NCBI RefSeq assembly: GCF_028640845.1
Contig: NC_080542.1
Coordinates: 19,510,283-19,574,282 of the forward strand
Direction of reading: 5' to 3'
DNA from: Ahaetulla prasina
Lineage: Eukaryota; Chordata; Lepidosauria; Squamata; Colubridae
Length of the DNA: 64,000 nt
The notes under the pieces are model-generated. The model worked only from the letters and a program-made list of their open reading frames with translations. It did no database searches and was not told where the DNA came from. Within the stretch, counting starts at the first letter, position 1. Each line of letters begins with the position of its first letter. Shown one piece after another: positions 1 to 11,338 of this stretch. A program made the translations under genes and the position numbers.

Positions 1-417
1 ACTCCATGTGCTTCTCTCTGCTGCTGCTCTTGCTGGGAGAGAATCTTGTGCAATTTAGCAGCTGTGAGCTGCTGCTTTCCTCTAAATCCCATCCAGAAAG
101 TGCTGTGGCTGAGACAAACAGCATTCAACATGGCTGCTGCTTCTTTGTGCTGCAGCGCTGTCCAGATGGGACTTAAGAGGAAAGCGGCAGCTCACAGCTG
201 CTAAATTGCACAAGACGCTCTCCCAGCAGTGTGGAGAGAAGCAGCTGCCGCCCCGGAGAGCAGAGATAGAGGAGACCAGGGTTGAGCCTTGCTGTGTGGT
301 GGAAGCCATACATGCATGCATGCGTGGAAGCCATGCGCACACACATGCATGGAAGCTGTGTGCACACACTCACATTTTCGGTGAACCGGTGGCAAAAGTA
401 TTTGAAACCCACCACTG
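1..417. mobile_element. hAT-like non-autonomous element, right end (left end outside window)
   Basis: The segment ends in TTTGAAACCCACCACTG, the same terminus (reverse complement CAGTGGTGGG) as the hAT-like element at 3331-3700. Inside it a foldback is visible: positions about 35-94 are the reverse complement of about 163-232. A short CATG/CA-rich simple stretch lies at 306-370. The left end is not in the window, so no target duplication can be checked. No coding potential is recognised. Confidence 0.4.
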
Positions 418-420
418 ACA

Positions 421-914
421 AAGCAAACCTCTTTATTTAAAGAAAAGGAAAGCCCTTGGCTAAGTATTTTCAGATTATGAGCCTATTTCAATATTTGTTT
501 TTATTTTTAAGAAAGTTGATTGCTCTGTAAAATGGAGAAATCCCCCCTTTTTAAGCTTTAGTGAAATGGGCAAATAAGGGGTACAATGCCTACAAGCATG
601 TTTTTTTTAAAAAGGCAAGATGGAGGCTATGGCATTGTGATCTTTGTTTTATTTGTACAAGAAAGGTCAGAGCGTCAATTGCAACACCATCTCAGTTTTA
701 ATTGGGTTATTTTAAAAAAAGGATGGATCCCTTTGTTGTAATGTTCTTTTTTTCTGTGAGATTATAGATGAGAATAACAAAGACTAGTATTGAAATCAAC
801 CTCACTGGAATAAAAAAACCCTCATTGGAATACTATTTTAAAGGTTTCCCAAATGTAGAAAACTTTTGTATGAGCTTTGAGAGATATTAATATTAACCAT
901 GTTTATTAACTAGA
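421..914. other. AT-rich non-coding stretch, nothing recognised
   Basis: No gene, RNA or recognisable repeat family is seen here; only AT-rich sequence with short A and T runs. Confidence 0.5.
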
Positions 915-1170
915 AGGCCAGATCCTAAAGATGAAACTGAAATACTTTGGCCACCTAATGAGAAGGAAGGACTCACTGGAGAAGAGCCTAATGCTGGGAA
1001 CAATTGAGGGCAAAGGAAGAAGGGGGCAACAGAGAACAAGATGGCTGGATGAAGTCACTGAAGCAGTAGGCGTGAGTAGACTCCAGAGGATGGTAGAGGA
1101 TAGGAAGGCCTGGAGGAACGTTCTCCATGGGGTCGCGATGGCTTGAACACGACTTCGCAACTAACAACAA
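915..1170 (+). mobile_element. BovB/RTE LINE, ORF2 C-terminal fragment
   Basis: The plus frame from 931 to 1146 encodes a 71-residue piece (MKLKYFGHLMRRKDSLEKSL at its start, then RRGQQRTRWLDE and DRKAWRNVLHGVA) typical of the C-terminus of the RTE/BovB reverse transcriptase polyprotein. The tail runs into a short AACAACAA tract, as RTE elements do. The copy is strongly 5'-truncated and cannot be active. Confidence 0.8.
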
Positions 1171-1204
1171 TATTAACCATAGTTAAAATTATTAGGAGTA
1201 GAGT

Positions 1205-2240
1205 AAATAGAACAGAACAGAACAAAATAGAACAGAACAGAGCTGGAAGGGACCTTGGAGGTCTCCTAATCTAGCCCCCAGCTCAGGCAGGAAAATCTAT
1301 ACCATTTCAGATTAGTGGATGTCTAGTTTTTCTTAAAAACCTCTAGTGATGGAGCTCCCACAATCTCTGGAGGCAAGCTGTTCCACTGGTTAATTGTCCT
1401 CACTGTTAAGAAGCTTCTCCTTAATTTCAGGTTATTATTATTATTATTTTTATTATTATTATTTATTTGATTTTTATACCGCCCTTCTCCCGAAGGACTC
1501 AGGGCGGTGTACAGGCAACAATAAAATACAGACACTACAGTATACAATTTAAAATGCAAGTTAAAAAACTTATTATAATTCGCCTAGAACTTTAAAAATT
1601 TATAAAAACCAAAACCCCATTTAAAATTAGTAAAAAATTTAAAATCGATAAAATTTATGTAATTTAAAATTTAAAATTTAAGCCAGCCCCGCGCGAATGA
1701 AAAGATGTGTTTTCAGTTCGCGGCGGAAGGTCCGAAGGTCAGGTATTTGGCGTAAGCCCGGGGGAAGTTCGTTCCAAAGTGTGGGAGCCCCCACAGAGAA
1801 GGACCTTCCCCTGGGGGCCGCCAGCCGACATTGCTTGGCGGACGGCACCCTGAGAAGTCCCTCTCTGTGAGAGCGTATGGGTCGGTGGGAGGCATACGGT
1901 AACAGCAGGCGGTCCCGTAAGTACCCAGGCCCTAAGCCATGGAGCGCTTTAAAGGTCGTAACCAACACCTTAAAGTGCACTCGAAAGACCACAGGTAGCC
2001 AGTGCAGACTGCGCAGGAGCGGTGTTACGTGGGAGCTACGCGAAGCTCCCTCTATCACCCGCGCAGCTGCATTCTGGACTAACTGAAGCCTCCAAGTGCA
2101 CTTCAAGGGGAGCCCCATATAGAGAGCATTACAATAATGCTTCTCTCTTTGATTAGTTTCCAACCATTGTTTCTTCTCCTGCCCTTTGGAGAATAATTTG
2201 ACCCCCTCTTCTTTGTGGCAGCCCCTCAAAGTTTAATTGA
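1205..2240 (-). mobile_element. CR1-type LINE 3' portion, split by a second LINE
   Basis: Positions 1241-1436 read on the minus strand as the ORF2 C-terminus and 3' end of the CR1 copies at 59035-59575 and 60985-61430 (GGACCTTGGAGGTCTCCTAA at 1251; [10 protein letters not shown] in translation). The copy resumes at about 2145-2240 (minus translation [13 protein letters not shown]). Its 3' tail at 1201-1240 is a degenerate AATAGAACAG pentanucleotide repeat. The interruption at 1437-2144 is another LINE. No intact ORF remains. Confidence 0.75.
1437..2144 (-). mobile_element. CR1/L3-like LINE, 5'-truncated, nested in a CR1 copy
   Basis: On the minus strand this encodes the terminal part of the same LINE ORF seen complete at 22200-24690 (NAAARVIEGASRSSHVTPLL, GLGPGYLRDRLLLPYASHRP). 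The 3' end has the stem-loop CCGCCCTT...AGGGCGG at about 1480-1508 and then a (TTA)n run at 1435-1460, which is the tail of the element. Coding reads through 1678-2100 but the 5' part is missing. Confidence 0.75.
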
Positions 2241-2472
2241 GTTTAGTTCACAGTCTGAAAGGATAAATGCCCACTGTCTCAATATCTCCTTGGCAGCAAT
2301 TTGTAAAAATAGCAAGGGCATTTCAGAGACCAAATTATGCCATCTCTCTGCCAGATCTTTTTATTTCCCTTCATCTTTGCTTAACACAAGCCCTTTTTTT
2401 CCTAGTCTGTCAGCCACTTGCATCAAATAACCAACGCATGTGAGTCTCTGCTTGCTAATCATGGCCTCAAGG

Positions 2473-2717
2473 CAGGGGTGAAATGCTACAGGTTCGAACC
2501 AATTCAGCTGAACCAGTAGCGGCGGTGGTGCATGTTCAGAGACCCAGTAGCGGAGGCAGCGCAAGATTCTGCCCACCTACCTGAACGCTGTTTTTGACCC
2601 TCTGCACATGCGCAGAAGGCTTTGCATATGTGCAGAGGGTCCTGTGCGGATGTGATGTGTGCGTGTGAGCGAAGCACTTCTGAAACCAATAGGAAAGGTA
2701 AGTAGATTTCACCACTG
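2473..2717. mobile_element. hAT-like MITE with perfect 8-bp target duplication
   Basis: The termini are CAGGGGTGAAAT (left) and ATTTCACCACTG (right), an imperfect terminal inverted repeat. The flanks are identical: CCTCAAGG at 2465-2472 and 2718-2725. At 245 bp with no transposase it is non-autonomous. The 8-bp duplication places it in the hAT superfamily. Confidence 0.8.
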
Positions 2718-2725
2718 CCTCAAGG

Positions 2726-3322
2726 GAACAGCCAGCTTTATTACATCCAGTGCTAATTGATTGAAATTCATGAAACTTGTTTGATGATGTCCCACGGTGC
2801 CAGTATTCACGTCTCCAAATCCATAATTTAAAATCCTACTTTTTTTTCTCTGATGAGAAAAAAGCTGGCAGAAATTTAAGCTGACAGGAATTAATTTATT
2901 AAGAAAATTCATACTGTGGGAAGCTTCTCCTCCAAGAATGAAGTATTTTGGGGAATATTAAAAGAAGTAGAATATTATATTTCCCCAAAGGAAGAAATGG
3001 AGAAAAATCTTAAGAAAGGCAGAAAGCAGCCCAGTCTTTCTTAATAGCCTCAAGCAGAAGACTCAAGTCTTTAGAAATGAATATTTTGCACCTATTAAGA
3101 AAGATTGGGCCAATCTATTCCATAAACAAAATGCTTTCAGCAACAGCTCCTACAGATGATGGGATTAAGAATTTACATTCCCCCACCCAAATTTTAAGGA
3201 CAGGACATGACCTTTAGGACATAATAGGATTTACCCAGCACTATTAAAATAGCAAAAAGACACAAGGCTGACTACATTACACAACCCCCTGAAGCATCTC
3301 AATCACAAAACCCCAGAATCCT
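2726..3322. other. Non-coding, nothing recognised
   Basis: No gene, RNA or repeat family is recognised in this AT-rich stretch between two hAT-like miniatures. Confidence 0.5.
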
Positions 3323-3330
3323 ATATAGAC

Positions 3331-3700
3331 CAGTGATGGGATTCAGCCAGTTCGCACCTATTCGGGAGAACCAGTTGTTAACTTTCTAAGCAGTTCGGAA
3401 AACCGGTTGTTGGAAGAAATCTTATTTTGTTTTTTTCCACTTTACAGGACTAATCCTGTAAGGAAGGCAGGAAGGAAACATTCTAGTATTATTTCTAGCC
3501 TAATCTTTATTGCCCTGCTTACAGAATCTACCTCACTGGTTAACCCTTATTATATTGTAACAGCTAAGGTGAAGCGCCCATCAACGCGAGTGACATTGAG
3601 TTGGCCATGCCCACACAGTCACATGACTACCAAGCCACGCCTACCCAGCTGTTCATTAGGGCAGAGAACCAGTTGTTAAATTATTTGAATCCCACCACTG
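3331..3700. mobile_element. hAT-like MITE
   Basis: Termini CAGTGATGGGATTCA and TTGAATCCCACCACTG form the inverted repeat. The flanks ATATAGAC (3323-3330) and ATAAAGAC (3701-3708) match at 7 of 8 bases, giving an hAT-type 8-bp duplication. AACCGGTTGTT / AACCAGTTGTT is repeated near both ends. No transposase is present. The partial element at 1-417 belongs to the same family. Confidence 0.75.
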
Positions 3701-3879
3701 ATAAAGACCCATCCACTCACTTAGCCATTTTGTCAGCCACCCCAGAAATATTGCTGCTGTCACTGAAGTTTATGGAAACCAACCCTCCCCCTTCTTTCTT
3801 TGTAGTCAGTCTCCATTTTATTTCCAGCACATTTCTCCTAGCTTGAAACCGGACCCGATTTTTCTTCCCACAATATGGT

Positions 3880-5130
3880 TGGCCCACTCACTCAGAGTGA
3901 CTCTGGGGGGCTTTTAAAAATAAAATTGCAGTACAAAAGCCAACAACTCCCCCCGCCCCAGATGACAACAATCAATCAAAAACTAAACCAACCACCTAAT
4001 GGGCTCCATGTTATCCTGGGGTCCCTAAGCCTGTTGGCAAAACCAGGTCTTCAAGGCCTTTCAAAAGAGTCAAGGTAGGAACCAATGTTATTTCCACAGG
4101 GATAATGTTTCACAGGAAAGGAGTCACCATGCAGAAGGCCCTTCTTTGTGATCCCACCAGATGGACCTTCTTAAACGAGGGGACCCCTAACGTTTCCTGC
4201 CTCCCCTCTCTGATGGATTGGACATGTAACTGGGAAAAGGCATTCCTTCAAATAACTTGGTCCCAGGGCATTTACGGTTTTAAAGGTGACAACCAGCATC
4301 TTAAATTGGATCCCAAAGTGAATTGGCAGCTAATGCAGTTCTCGCAAGAGAGATGACATGAGTCTAGACTAGGGGTGTCAAACTCAAGGTCTGGGGGCTG
4401 GATCTGGCCCACAGGGTGCTTAGATCTGGCCCACGGGCCATCCTAGAAACAGCAAAGGACTGTCCTGCAGTGCCTCTGCCAGCAAAAATGGAGCTCAGGA
4501 AGGCCATGTGCAGCCCTCCCGAGCTCCATTTTCACTGGCAGAGGGTTGCAGGAGGCCGCCTCAGCCGAAAACGGAGCTCGGGAGCCTGTTTTCACTGGCA
4601 GAGTGCTCTGGCCACCACAGGTGCCCCGACATGAGTGACGTTGAGCTGGCCACACCCACCTTGGCCACGCCCACCCCACCCACCCAAGATCAAACACCAC
4701 CCTGATGCGGCCCTCAATGAAATTGAATTGTGACACCCCTGGTCTAGATTTGCACCGTATCATGTAGGCTACCACTTTTTGAGCCAATTGAAACTTCCAG
4801 ATACTTTTCAAGTGCAGCCCCATGTAGAGCACTTTGCAGCGGTCAAGACAGGAGATGAGTAGGGTGTGATGACTATGAATAGAGATTGTTGGTCCAAGAA
4901 AGGGCATAACTGATGAACAACCCACAGTTGCGTAAGGGCTCTCAAGTTGGAGCTGGGAATCCAGGAGAACCCCCAGATTACACACTGGGTCTGTCTGGGG
5001 CAATGCCACTCCCATTCCAGGCCAGAGATGGTAATTCTCCATGGACCAAAGAGCCCCAAATCTAGAGCTATTCTGTCTTGCCAGGATTCAGTTTCAGCCC
5101 GATGGTGAATCTAATCTTCAATACAGCATG
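3880..5130 (-). mobile_element. Old CR1/L3-like LINE 3' fragment
   Basis: On the minus strand, 4750-5060 encodes decayed pieces of the LINE ORF (NLGVLLDSQLQLE, KVLYMGLHLKSIW) also found at 22200-24690. Positions 3880-4369 continue the homology into the ORF end and 3' region (the CATCTTAAATTGGATCC region corresponds to 'accttaaagtgcactcg' of the copy at 1437-2144). The copy is more diverged than the other two and is split by a hAT miniature at 4370-4741, so it is the older insertion. Open frames running across that junction are artefacts. Confidence 0.6.
4370..4741. mobile_element. hAT-like MITE, TCTAGA target type
   Basis: Left end TAGGGGTGTCAAACTCA, right end TTGTGACACCCCTG, with one mismatch at the first base. 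The flanks are GTCTAGAC (4362-4369) and GTCTAGAT (4742-4749), 7 of 8 identical and fitting the nTCTAGAn preference known for several hAT families. Internally GC-rich. A second, inverted copy of the family lies at about 59850-60140. Confidence 0.8.
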
Positions 5131-5530
5131 AATTGGGGAAATTATTTGGTAGTTTCTGGGAAACTGCCTTTGTGACTAGAGCTGTTGGCCTGCTAGGAAA
5201 TCAGCAGTGGAAAATGTAAACGGTGAGGCAGGAATTTGGAACGAATGCTGGATTAGCATGTCTTCCAACTTTGGTTGCAGCAGCCTACACCATAGTTGTT
5301 GCAGAAATGAGGAACAATGTTAAAAATAGAGCAAGGTGTTTTGATAACTCTTCAAAGTCCAGTACCGTATAAAGGCCAGTAACCCTCCAAAGGCCAGCCA
5401 GTGTGTGCTTGGATCGGGACGTGTGCAAACAGGGAGGCATGCAAAGCACAAATCATGGGAGTGGGCTTGAAAATGGTGGAGCAGTAAATTCAGACACAGC
5501 TCTGTGCATGTGCCTTCTTGTCAGTGGTGA
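5131..5530. other. Non-coding, nothing recognised
   Basis: I see no gene or identifiable repeat between the LINE fragment and the old gypsy LTR. Confidence 0.5.
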
Positions 5531-5969
5531 TGTCGTGTCCCCTTCCCCCTCCGACGACCAGGCCTGGGAAGTCTGTATCAAGCGTGGCCACAAAGCCTCT
5601 GCAGCTTTGCCAAATTCCTTTCAGATTTCTCAGGGCAGGCAGGAATCCAAGGTGTGACTTCAGCAAACCAGATGAGACTTTGCTTGACTCAAATTGCTTG
5701 ACTCAAGCTAGTCCTTTATATAGCCATGGGGTGTGGCTCCATGACTCAGCATTTATCCAGGCCTGCCCCTCCCTTCCTTCTGCTGACCTCTCAGATTTCC
5801 GGAAGCGAGGATCCTCCCACTTTAGATTGTCTTCTGCTGTTTGAGAAAGGGAGAGGTTGGAAGGAGCAGGCCCGGGTAATTCCAATCCGTGGCTGACTTC
5901 CTCTGATGGCTGCGTGTGAGTGAGGTTTGTTTGTTCATTCCTGACATCCCCTCCAGGCATGGGGCCAGG

Positions 5970-6488
5970 TGTCGTGTCCCACTCCTCCGCTGACAGCTGG
6001 GTCTGGGAAATCCGAATCAGGCTTGCCTCTGCAGCTCTGCCCAAAGTCCTAGCAAAGTCCTCAGAGCAGGCAGGAGACCAGTAAGTGACTTCAGCAAGAT
6101 AAGTTTGACTTTTGCCTGACTCAGAGACTGCCAGAAAGTAGCTCCTTTATATAGGCCATGGGGTGTGGCTCCATGACTCAGCACTCATTAAGGCCTGCCC
6201 TCCTTCCTCTGTTGCCTCCGCCTCTCCAATCTTCTGATGCGAGGGTCACTCCAATCAGCTGTTCTTGGGAGTAAACCCTCCTCAGGCTCACCTGCTGTGG
6301 ATGAGGGGGAGGGGTCTAGCTGCTCCGTTTGCCTGGGCATGGAGTCAGGGCTGGGGCAGGGAGATGCTCCTTCTTCTGCAGTTTGTGGGGGCATGGAGCC
6401 AGGACTTGGGCCGGAAGGCATACATTCCTCAGTGTTGGGGAGCAGGTAAGAAGGCCCCGGCTGCTCTGAGGGCGGGCAAGACACAACA
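5970..6488 (-). repeat. 3' LTR of the gypsy element
   Basis: 519 bp bounded by TGTCGTGTC and GACACAACA (short imperfect inverted repeat, TG...CA). A purine-rich stretch that can serve as polypurine tract lies just inside it at about 6489-6510, read on the minus strand. The pol frame reads into this LTR and stops at 6188. Confidence 0.9.
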
Positions 6489-8476
6489 CTATCCCTCACC
6501 GCAGGGCCCTTCCCCCGGGGCTGACGATCGGGATGCGGTCGGGCCGGGTTCTGCTCGTGGAAGGCCCGCACCAGGTCCGGGGCGTGGACGTCGGAGGCGT
6601 TGACCCAGGTGAACTCGGTCCCGTACCCTTGCCACGCAACCAGGTATTGGAAGCGCCCCTTCAGCCAGCGGGAGTCGCGTATGCTGTGCACCTCGTACTC
6701 CTCCGCCCCGTCCTCGTCGACAGCGACGGGTGGCGCCGGGCGCCGAAGGGGAGACGGCGGGGCCTCAGGGACCAGCAAGGACCGATGGAAGACGGGATGG
6801 ATCCGCATGGAACGCGGCAGGGTCAATCGGTAGGCCACCGGATTGATGACCGCCTCGACGGGGAACGGACCGATGAACCGGTGGTCCAGTTTCTTCGCCG
6901 GCCGGTCGGACGGGAGATGCTTTGTGGAGAGCCACACGCGGTCTCCGACCACCAGTGGGGGTGTTGCCCGTCGGGAACGATCGGCGACCCGCTTGTAGTC
7001 CTCCTTCGCCCGATTCAGCTGCCGACGCACCATCTGCTGGACCGCGTGCAACTCGGAGAGAAAGGACTGTGTCTCGGGAACCGGGGAGTCCGGGGGCGCC
7101 AGAGGGAAGAGCCGCGGATGGTACCCCAAGTTGGCCAGGAACGGGGTGGTCTGGGTGGAGGTGTGTTGGGAGTTGTTGAATGCGAACTCCGCTAGGGACA
7201 GGTAATCGGCCCAGTTGTCCTGCTGTTGGTTCACGAAGCACCGGAGGTACTGTTCCAGGACGCCGATGACCTTTTCCGTCCCGCCGTCGGTCTCCGGATG
7301 GTGCGCCGACGACAGGCACACCTGCACCTCCAATGCGGCCATCAGGCTCTTCCAAAAGCGGGCCGTGAACTGCACCCCACGGTCCGACACCACCCTGTCC
7401 GGCAGGCCGTGGAGGCGGAAGACGTGCTGCAAGAAGAGACGGGCTGTCTTGGTGGCGGTGGGCAGCCCGCGGCACGGGATGAAGTGTGCCATCTTGGTGA
7501 GCATGTCCACCACCACCAGCACCGTGGTGAACCCCGAGGACGGCGGCAGTACTGTCAGGAAGACCATGGAAATCGCCCCCCAGGGTCTGTCAGGAGTCGG
7601 CAAGGGCTGGAGGAGACCGAGGGGCCCCGTGGCGGCCTTGGCTTGCCGGCACGGCACGCAGGACGCCACATAGGCATGGACATCATGCCGCACCCGGGGC
7701 CACCAGAAGGTCCGCGTTACCAGGTTGAGAGTCTTGAAAAACCCGAAATGGCCCGCGGCAGGGTTGTCGTGGCACTGGGTCAGGACGAGGGACCGGAGCG
7801 GCCCCATGGGCACATACAACCGCCCCCGGAACTTGAGTACGTCGTCTTCCAATGTCCACGGAGACGTGGGGCCCGCCTCCGCTCGCCGCTGCTGAGACCA
7901 GGCGTCGTGGCGCTGCGCCTCGCACCGGGCCCGTAAGTCCACGGTTCCGGCGGCGCCAAGGCTTCCGCCGGCAGTACGGTCCGTGGAGGAAGAGGGTCTT
8001 GGGCGCTCAGGTACTCCGACTTCCGGGACAGGGCGTCCGCCCTCCGGTTGTGGCCACTGGGGATATAGGTGACGCGGAAGTTGAACCGGGCAAAGAACAG
8101 CGACCACCGGATCTGCCGCTGGTTCAACTTCCGAGCCGTGGTGAGATGTTCGAGGTTCCGATGGTCCGCTCGACCTCCACCTGATGCCGGGCTCCTCCAG
8201 GTGGTGCCGCCACGCCGAACGCGCCTTGATAGCCAGCAACTCCTTTTCCCAGATGGTATAGTTGCGCTCGGAAGGGTTGAGCTTCCGCGAGTAGTACGCG
8301 CAGGGAAAAAGAGTGCCGCCATCCGCCGGGGCCTGTAGCAGCACCGCTCCGAGGGCGACGTTGGAGGCGTCCGTCTCCACCACGAAAGGCCGGTTCGGGT
8401 CGGGATGTCGCAGGATGGGCTCCGTGACGAAAGCCTTCCTGAGAGCCGTGAAGGCTTCCTCCTGCGGGGACCCCAC
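6188..8476 (-). pseudogene. gypsy pol, 3' part: RNase H, integrase, chromodomain
   Basis: A 762-residue open frame. It begins in RNase H (VVETDASNVALGAVL) and loses that frame at about 8180. It then carries integrase: a zinc-binding HHCC region (GHFGFFKTLN, CVPCRQAK), core residues Asp in VVVDMLTKMAHF, Asp in VVSDRGVQF and Glu in GGTEKVIGVLEQYLR. A C-terminal chromodomain follows (EYEVHSIRDSRWLKGRFQYL, AWQGYGTEFTWV), which in chromoviruses directs integration to marked chromatin. The frame ends inside the 3' LTR. Confidence 0.88.
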
Positions 8477-9984
8477 GGGCAGGACCTTCTTCTGAAGGAG
8501 CTGGGTGGCGGAGCCGTCAGCGTGGCGAAGCCCGGGATGAAGGTCCGATAGTAATTGGCGAAGCCCAGCAGCCGCTGGACATCCTTCACCCGACGCGGGG
8601 CTTCCCAGCTGCTCAGGGCCTCCACCTTGCGCGGGTCCATGGCGATCCCCTCGGGTGAGAGGATGTGCCCGAGGAACTCAATGGACGACCGGAGGAAAAA
8701 ACACTTCTCCAGCTTGGCGTAGAGCTGGTGCTCCCGCAGGCGCTGCAGGACCAGGCGGAGGTGCTGGAGGTGACTTTCCCTGGACCGGGAGTAGACCAGG
8801 ATGTCGTTCAGGTAGATCACCACGAACCGATCCAACATGTCCCGGAACACATCGTTCATAAAATGTTGGAAGACGGCGGGGGCGTTGGTCAGCCCGAACG
8901 GCATGACCGTGTACTCGTAGTGTCCGTACCGGGTGCCGAACGCCGTCTTCCACTCGTCCCCTTCACGCATCCGCACCAGGTTGTAGGCCCCCCGGAGGTC
9001 GAGCTTGGTAAAGATGGAGGCCTTCCGCAGCCGGTCCATCAGCTCCGGGATGAGCGGCAGGGGGTAGCGATTCCGCACCGTGATGGCGTTCAGCCGGCGG
9101 TAGTCGTAACACAGGCGCAAATCCCCCGTCTTCTTTTTTACAAAGAGGACCAGGGCCGACAGAGGGGACTTGGAAGGCCGGATAAACCCTCGGGCCAGAT
9201 TTTTGTCCAGAAAGTCCCTGAGGGCGGCCAACTCGGGCTCGGACATGGAATACAGGCGTCCCGTGGGCAGCGGGGCGCCGGGTTGCAGGTCCACGGGGCA
9301 GTCGTAGGGCCGGTGCGGGGGTAAGCGGTCCGCCTCCTTTTCGCTGAAGACGTCAGCGAAGTCCTGCAGCTCCGGGGGCACGGCGACGGCCGGGGTGAAG
9401 ACGTCCTGGCCGGCGCAGGTGTGGCGGATGTGGTCGACACACTGCAGGCTGGGAAACGAGATGGCGTTCCGCGACCAGGCCACCTGAGGGTCGTGCGTCC
9501 GCAGCCAGGCCAGTCCGAGGATCACTGGGAAGTGGAGGTCCGCTGTCACGTAGAAGCGAATCGCCTCCTCGTGGTCCCCGATGGCGAGGCGCAAGGGCTG
9601 CGTGGCGGTTAATGGGTCCGCCACCAGCTCCCTCCGTCGATGGTCTCGACGCTCATCGGAGGGTCTACCGGAACCAAGGGACACCAAAATGGTCCACGAA
9701 GGCCTGGTCCATAAAGTTCGTGGTGGCCCCTGAATCCACCAGCGCGTGTGCCGATCCTTCCGCCGGTCACCCACCCACACCCGGTGTCCAAAATCAGGTG
9801 CCGAGGGGCCCAGGGTCCACGCCGCCATGTCTGGCGGGGCTTGGTCCGTGCCCGGCCTAGGGTTTCCCTGGGCCGGGCCTGCCCGCTTCCCGACTGGCCA
9901 GGCCGGATTCGGGACGGGCGTCGTGTTCCGCCGCTTCCTGGGGCATGCGGCGCGAAATGGCCGGGCTCCCCACAGTACAAGCAC
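7780..9984 (-). pseudogene. gypsy pol, 5' part: reverse transcriptase
   Basis: A 734-residue open frame. Its N-terminal part is out of frame with the protease: the aspartic protease signature LVDSGAT lies at about 9720-9741 in a different frame. RT motifs are clear, including LRLCYDYRRLNAITV, FTKLDLRGAYN and AFGLTNAPAVF-type residues. The catalytic box reads IYLNDILVYS instead of the usual YxDD, so the first catalytic Asp of the pair is Asn (codon AAC, about 8806). Frame is lost at about 8510-8530 and regained at about 8180 before integrase. Confidence 0.88.
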
Positions 9985-10786
9985 AGCCCCTTGGCGCCCG
10001 GCCCGCCTCCTGGGCCGTCAGGCGAGGCCTGGCCGCTCCTAACTCCATGGGCTCCTCGGCAGCAGCCACGGCGCGGGTGGCCCGGACGGGTCGGCACGGG
10101 TCGAGGAGGCGACGGTCTTTGACGGTTGCGGCGGCGACAGGACGGGCGTTGCTGGAGACGGTGTCGAGGCGCAGGCAGAGGGGCACCAGGTCAACGAGGG
10201 TCCGCGGCGCCTCCACCCGAGCCAGCTCGTCCTGCAGCTCTTCCGAAAGGCCCCTCTTGAACGCGTCCGCTAGTGCCGTGTCGTTCCAGTCCGAATCATG
10301 GCACAGCAACCGGAATTCCGCGATGTACTCCCGGAGGGGGCGGGGCCCTTGTTGGATCTCTCCCAGGCAGCCGTCTGGGCCCGCACAGGGTCTTCATACA
10401 TCAGGCGTAGTTGCCCCCAGAACCCCTGGTAGTCCGCCAGCAAGGGGCTGTCCCTGAGCACCAAGGGCGTGGCCCACTGCGCAGCCTGGCCAGACAACAG
10501 GTTCATCACGAAGGCCACCCTGGCCCGGTCATCTGGAAAGTCCCCCGGCCGCATTGCCATGTAGGTCTGGCACTGGGCCATGAAGGCCGGGAACATCTCC
10601 ATCCGTCCTGAGAACTTCTCCGCACCGTACGGGGCTGTGGCGCTGAGGAGGAGGAGGAGGAGGAGGTTGGACTGCTGGGGCATTCCCAGCAGCCAGTTGA
10701 GCAGTCAGCTGGGCGACTTGCTGTTGCAGTTGCTGGTTGTCTGTTTGTAGCTGCTGCACAATCAGCGCCAGCTGTTGCTGATCCAT
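9857..10786 (-). pseudogene. gypsy gag, broken into overlapping frames
   Basis: Gag starts at the Met at 10786 with a Gln-rich coiled-coil-like segment (MDQQQLALIVQQLQ). The frame is lost near 10.65 kb; a second frame (10270-10683) holds the retrotransposon gag core (AFMAQCQTYMAM, LLSGQAAQWATPLV) and a third (9857-10309) the following region. The zinc knuckle appears in yet another frame (9609-10097) as CLYCGEPGHFAPH; the expected final Cys is absent in that frame. Function in the family: particle assembly and RNA packaging. This copy cannot make full-length Gag. Confidence 0.8.
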
Positions 10787-10815
10787 CTTGTAGATGTGTC
10801 AGGAGTCAGGCAAGA

Positions 10816-11338
10816 TGTCGTGTCCCACTCCTCCGCTGACGGCTGGGTCCGGGAAATCCGAATCAGGCTTGCCTCTGCAGCTCTGCCCAAAGTCCTAGCA
10901 AAGTCCTCAGAGCAGGCAGGAGACCAGTAAGTGACTTCAGCAAGATAAGTTTGACTTTTTGCCTGACTCAGAGACTGCCAGAAAGTAGCTCCTTTATATA
11001 GGCCATGGGGTGTGGCTCCATGACTCAGCACTCATTAAGGCCTGCCCCTCCCTTCCCTCTGTTGCCTCCGCCTCTCCAATCTTCTGATGCGAGGGTCACT
11101 CCAATCAGCTGTTCTTGGGAGTAAACCCTCCTCAGGCTCACCTGCTGTGGAGGAGGGGGAGGGGTCTAGCTGCTCCGTTTGCCTGGGCATGGAGTCAGGG
11201 CTGGGGCAGGGAGATGCTCCTTCTTCTGCAGTTTGTGGGGGCATGGAGCCAGGACTTGGGCCGGAAGGCATACATTCCTCAGTGTTGGGGAGCAGGTAAG
11301 AAGGCCCCGGCTGCTCTGAGGGCGGGCAAGACACAACA
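10816..11338 (-). repeat. 5' LTR of the gypsy element
   Basis: 523 bp with the same TG...CA ends as the 3' LTR and near-identical sequence. CTATATAAAGGAG (minus strand, about 10990-11002) is a plausible TATA-type core promoter. The primer-binding site should lie just inside, at about 10795-10815; I cannot match it to a specific tRNA by eye. Confidence 0.9.

Larger units (their letters stand above)
5970..11338 (-). mobile_element. Ty3/gypsy chromovirus-type LTR retrotransposon, young but inactivated
   Basis: A 5.4-kb element on the minus strand: 5' LTR 10816-11338, gag about 9.8-10.79 kb, pol about 6.4-9.8 kb (protease, RT, RNase H, integrase, chromodomain), 3' LTR 5970-6488. The flanks carry a perfect 5-bp duplication CCAGG (5965-5969 and 11339-11343), so both ends are original. 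The two LTRs differ by eye at about three substitutions and four one-base gaps, so the insertion is recent. Gag and pol nevertheless carry several frame breaks and an altered RT catalytic motif. Its GC content is far above that of its surroundings. Confidence 0.92.

Noticed and set aside
4443..5042. 199-aa open frame on the minus strand
   Set aside because: It runs across the border of a hAT miniature (ends at 4741) and a LINE fragment, so it is a chance fusion of two repeats.
6237..7936. Long plus-strand frames (up to 236 aa) over the gypsy pol region
   Set aside because: They are antisense shadows of the GC-rich pol gene.
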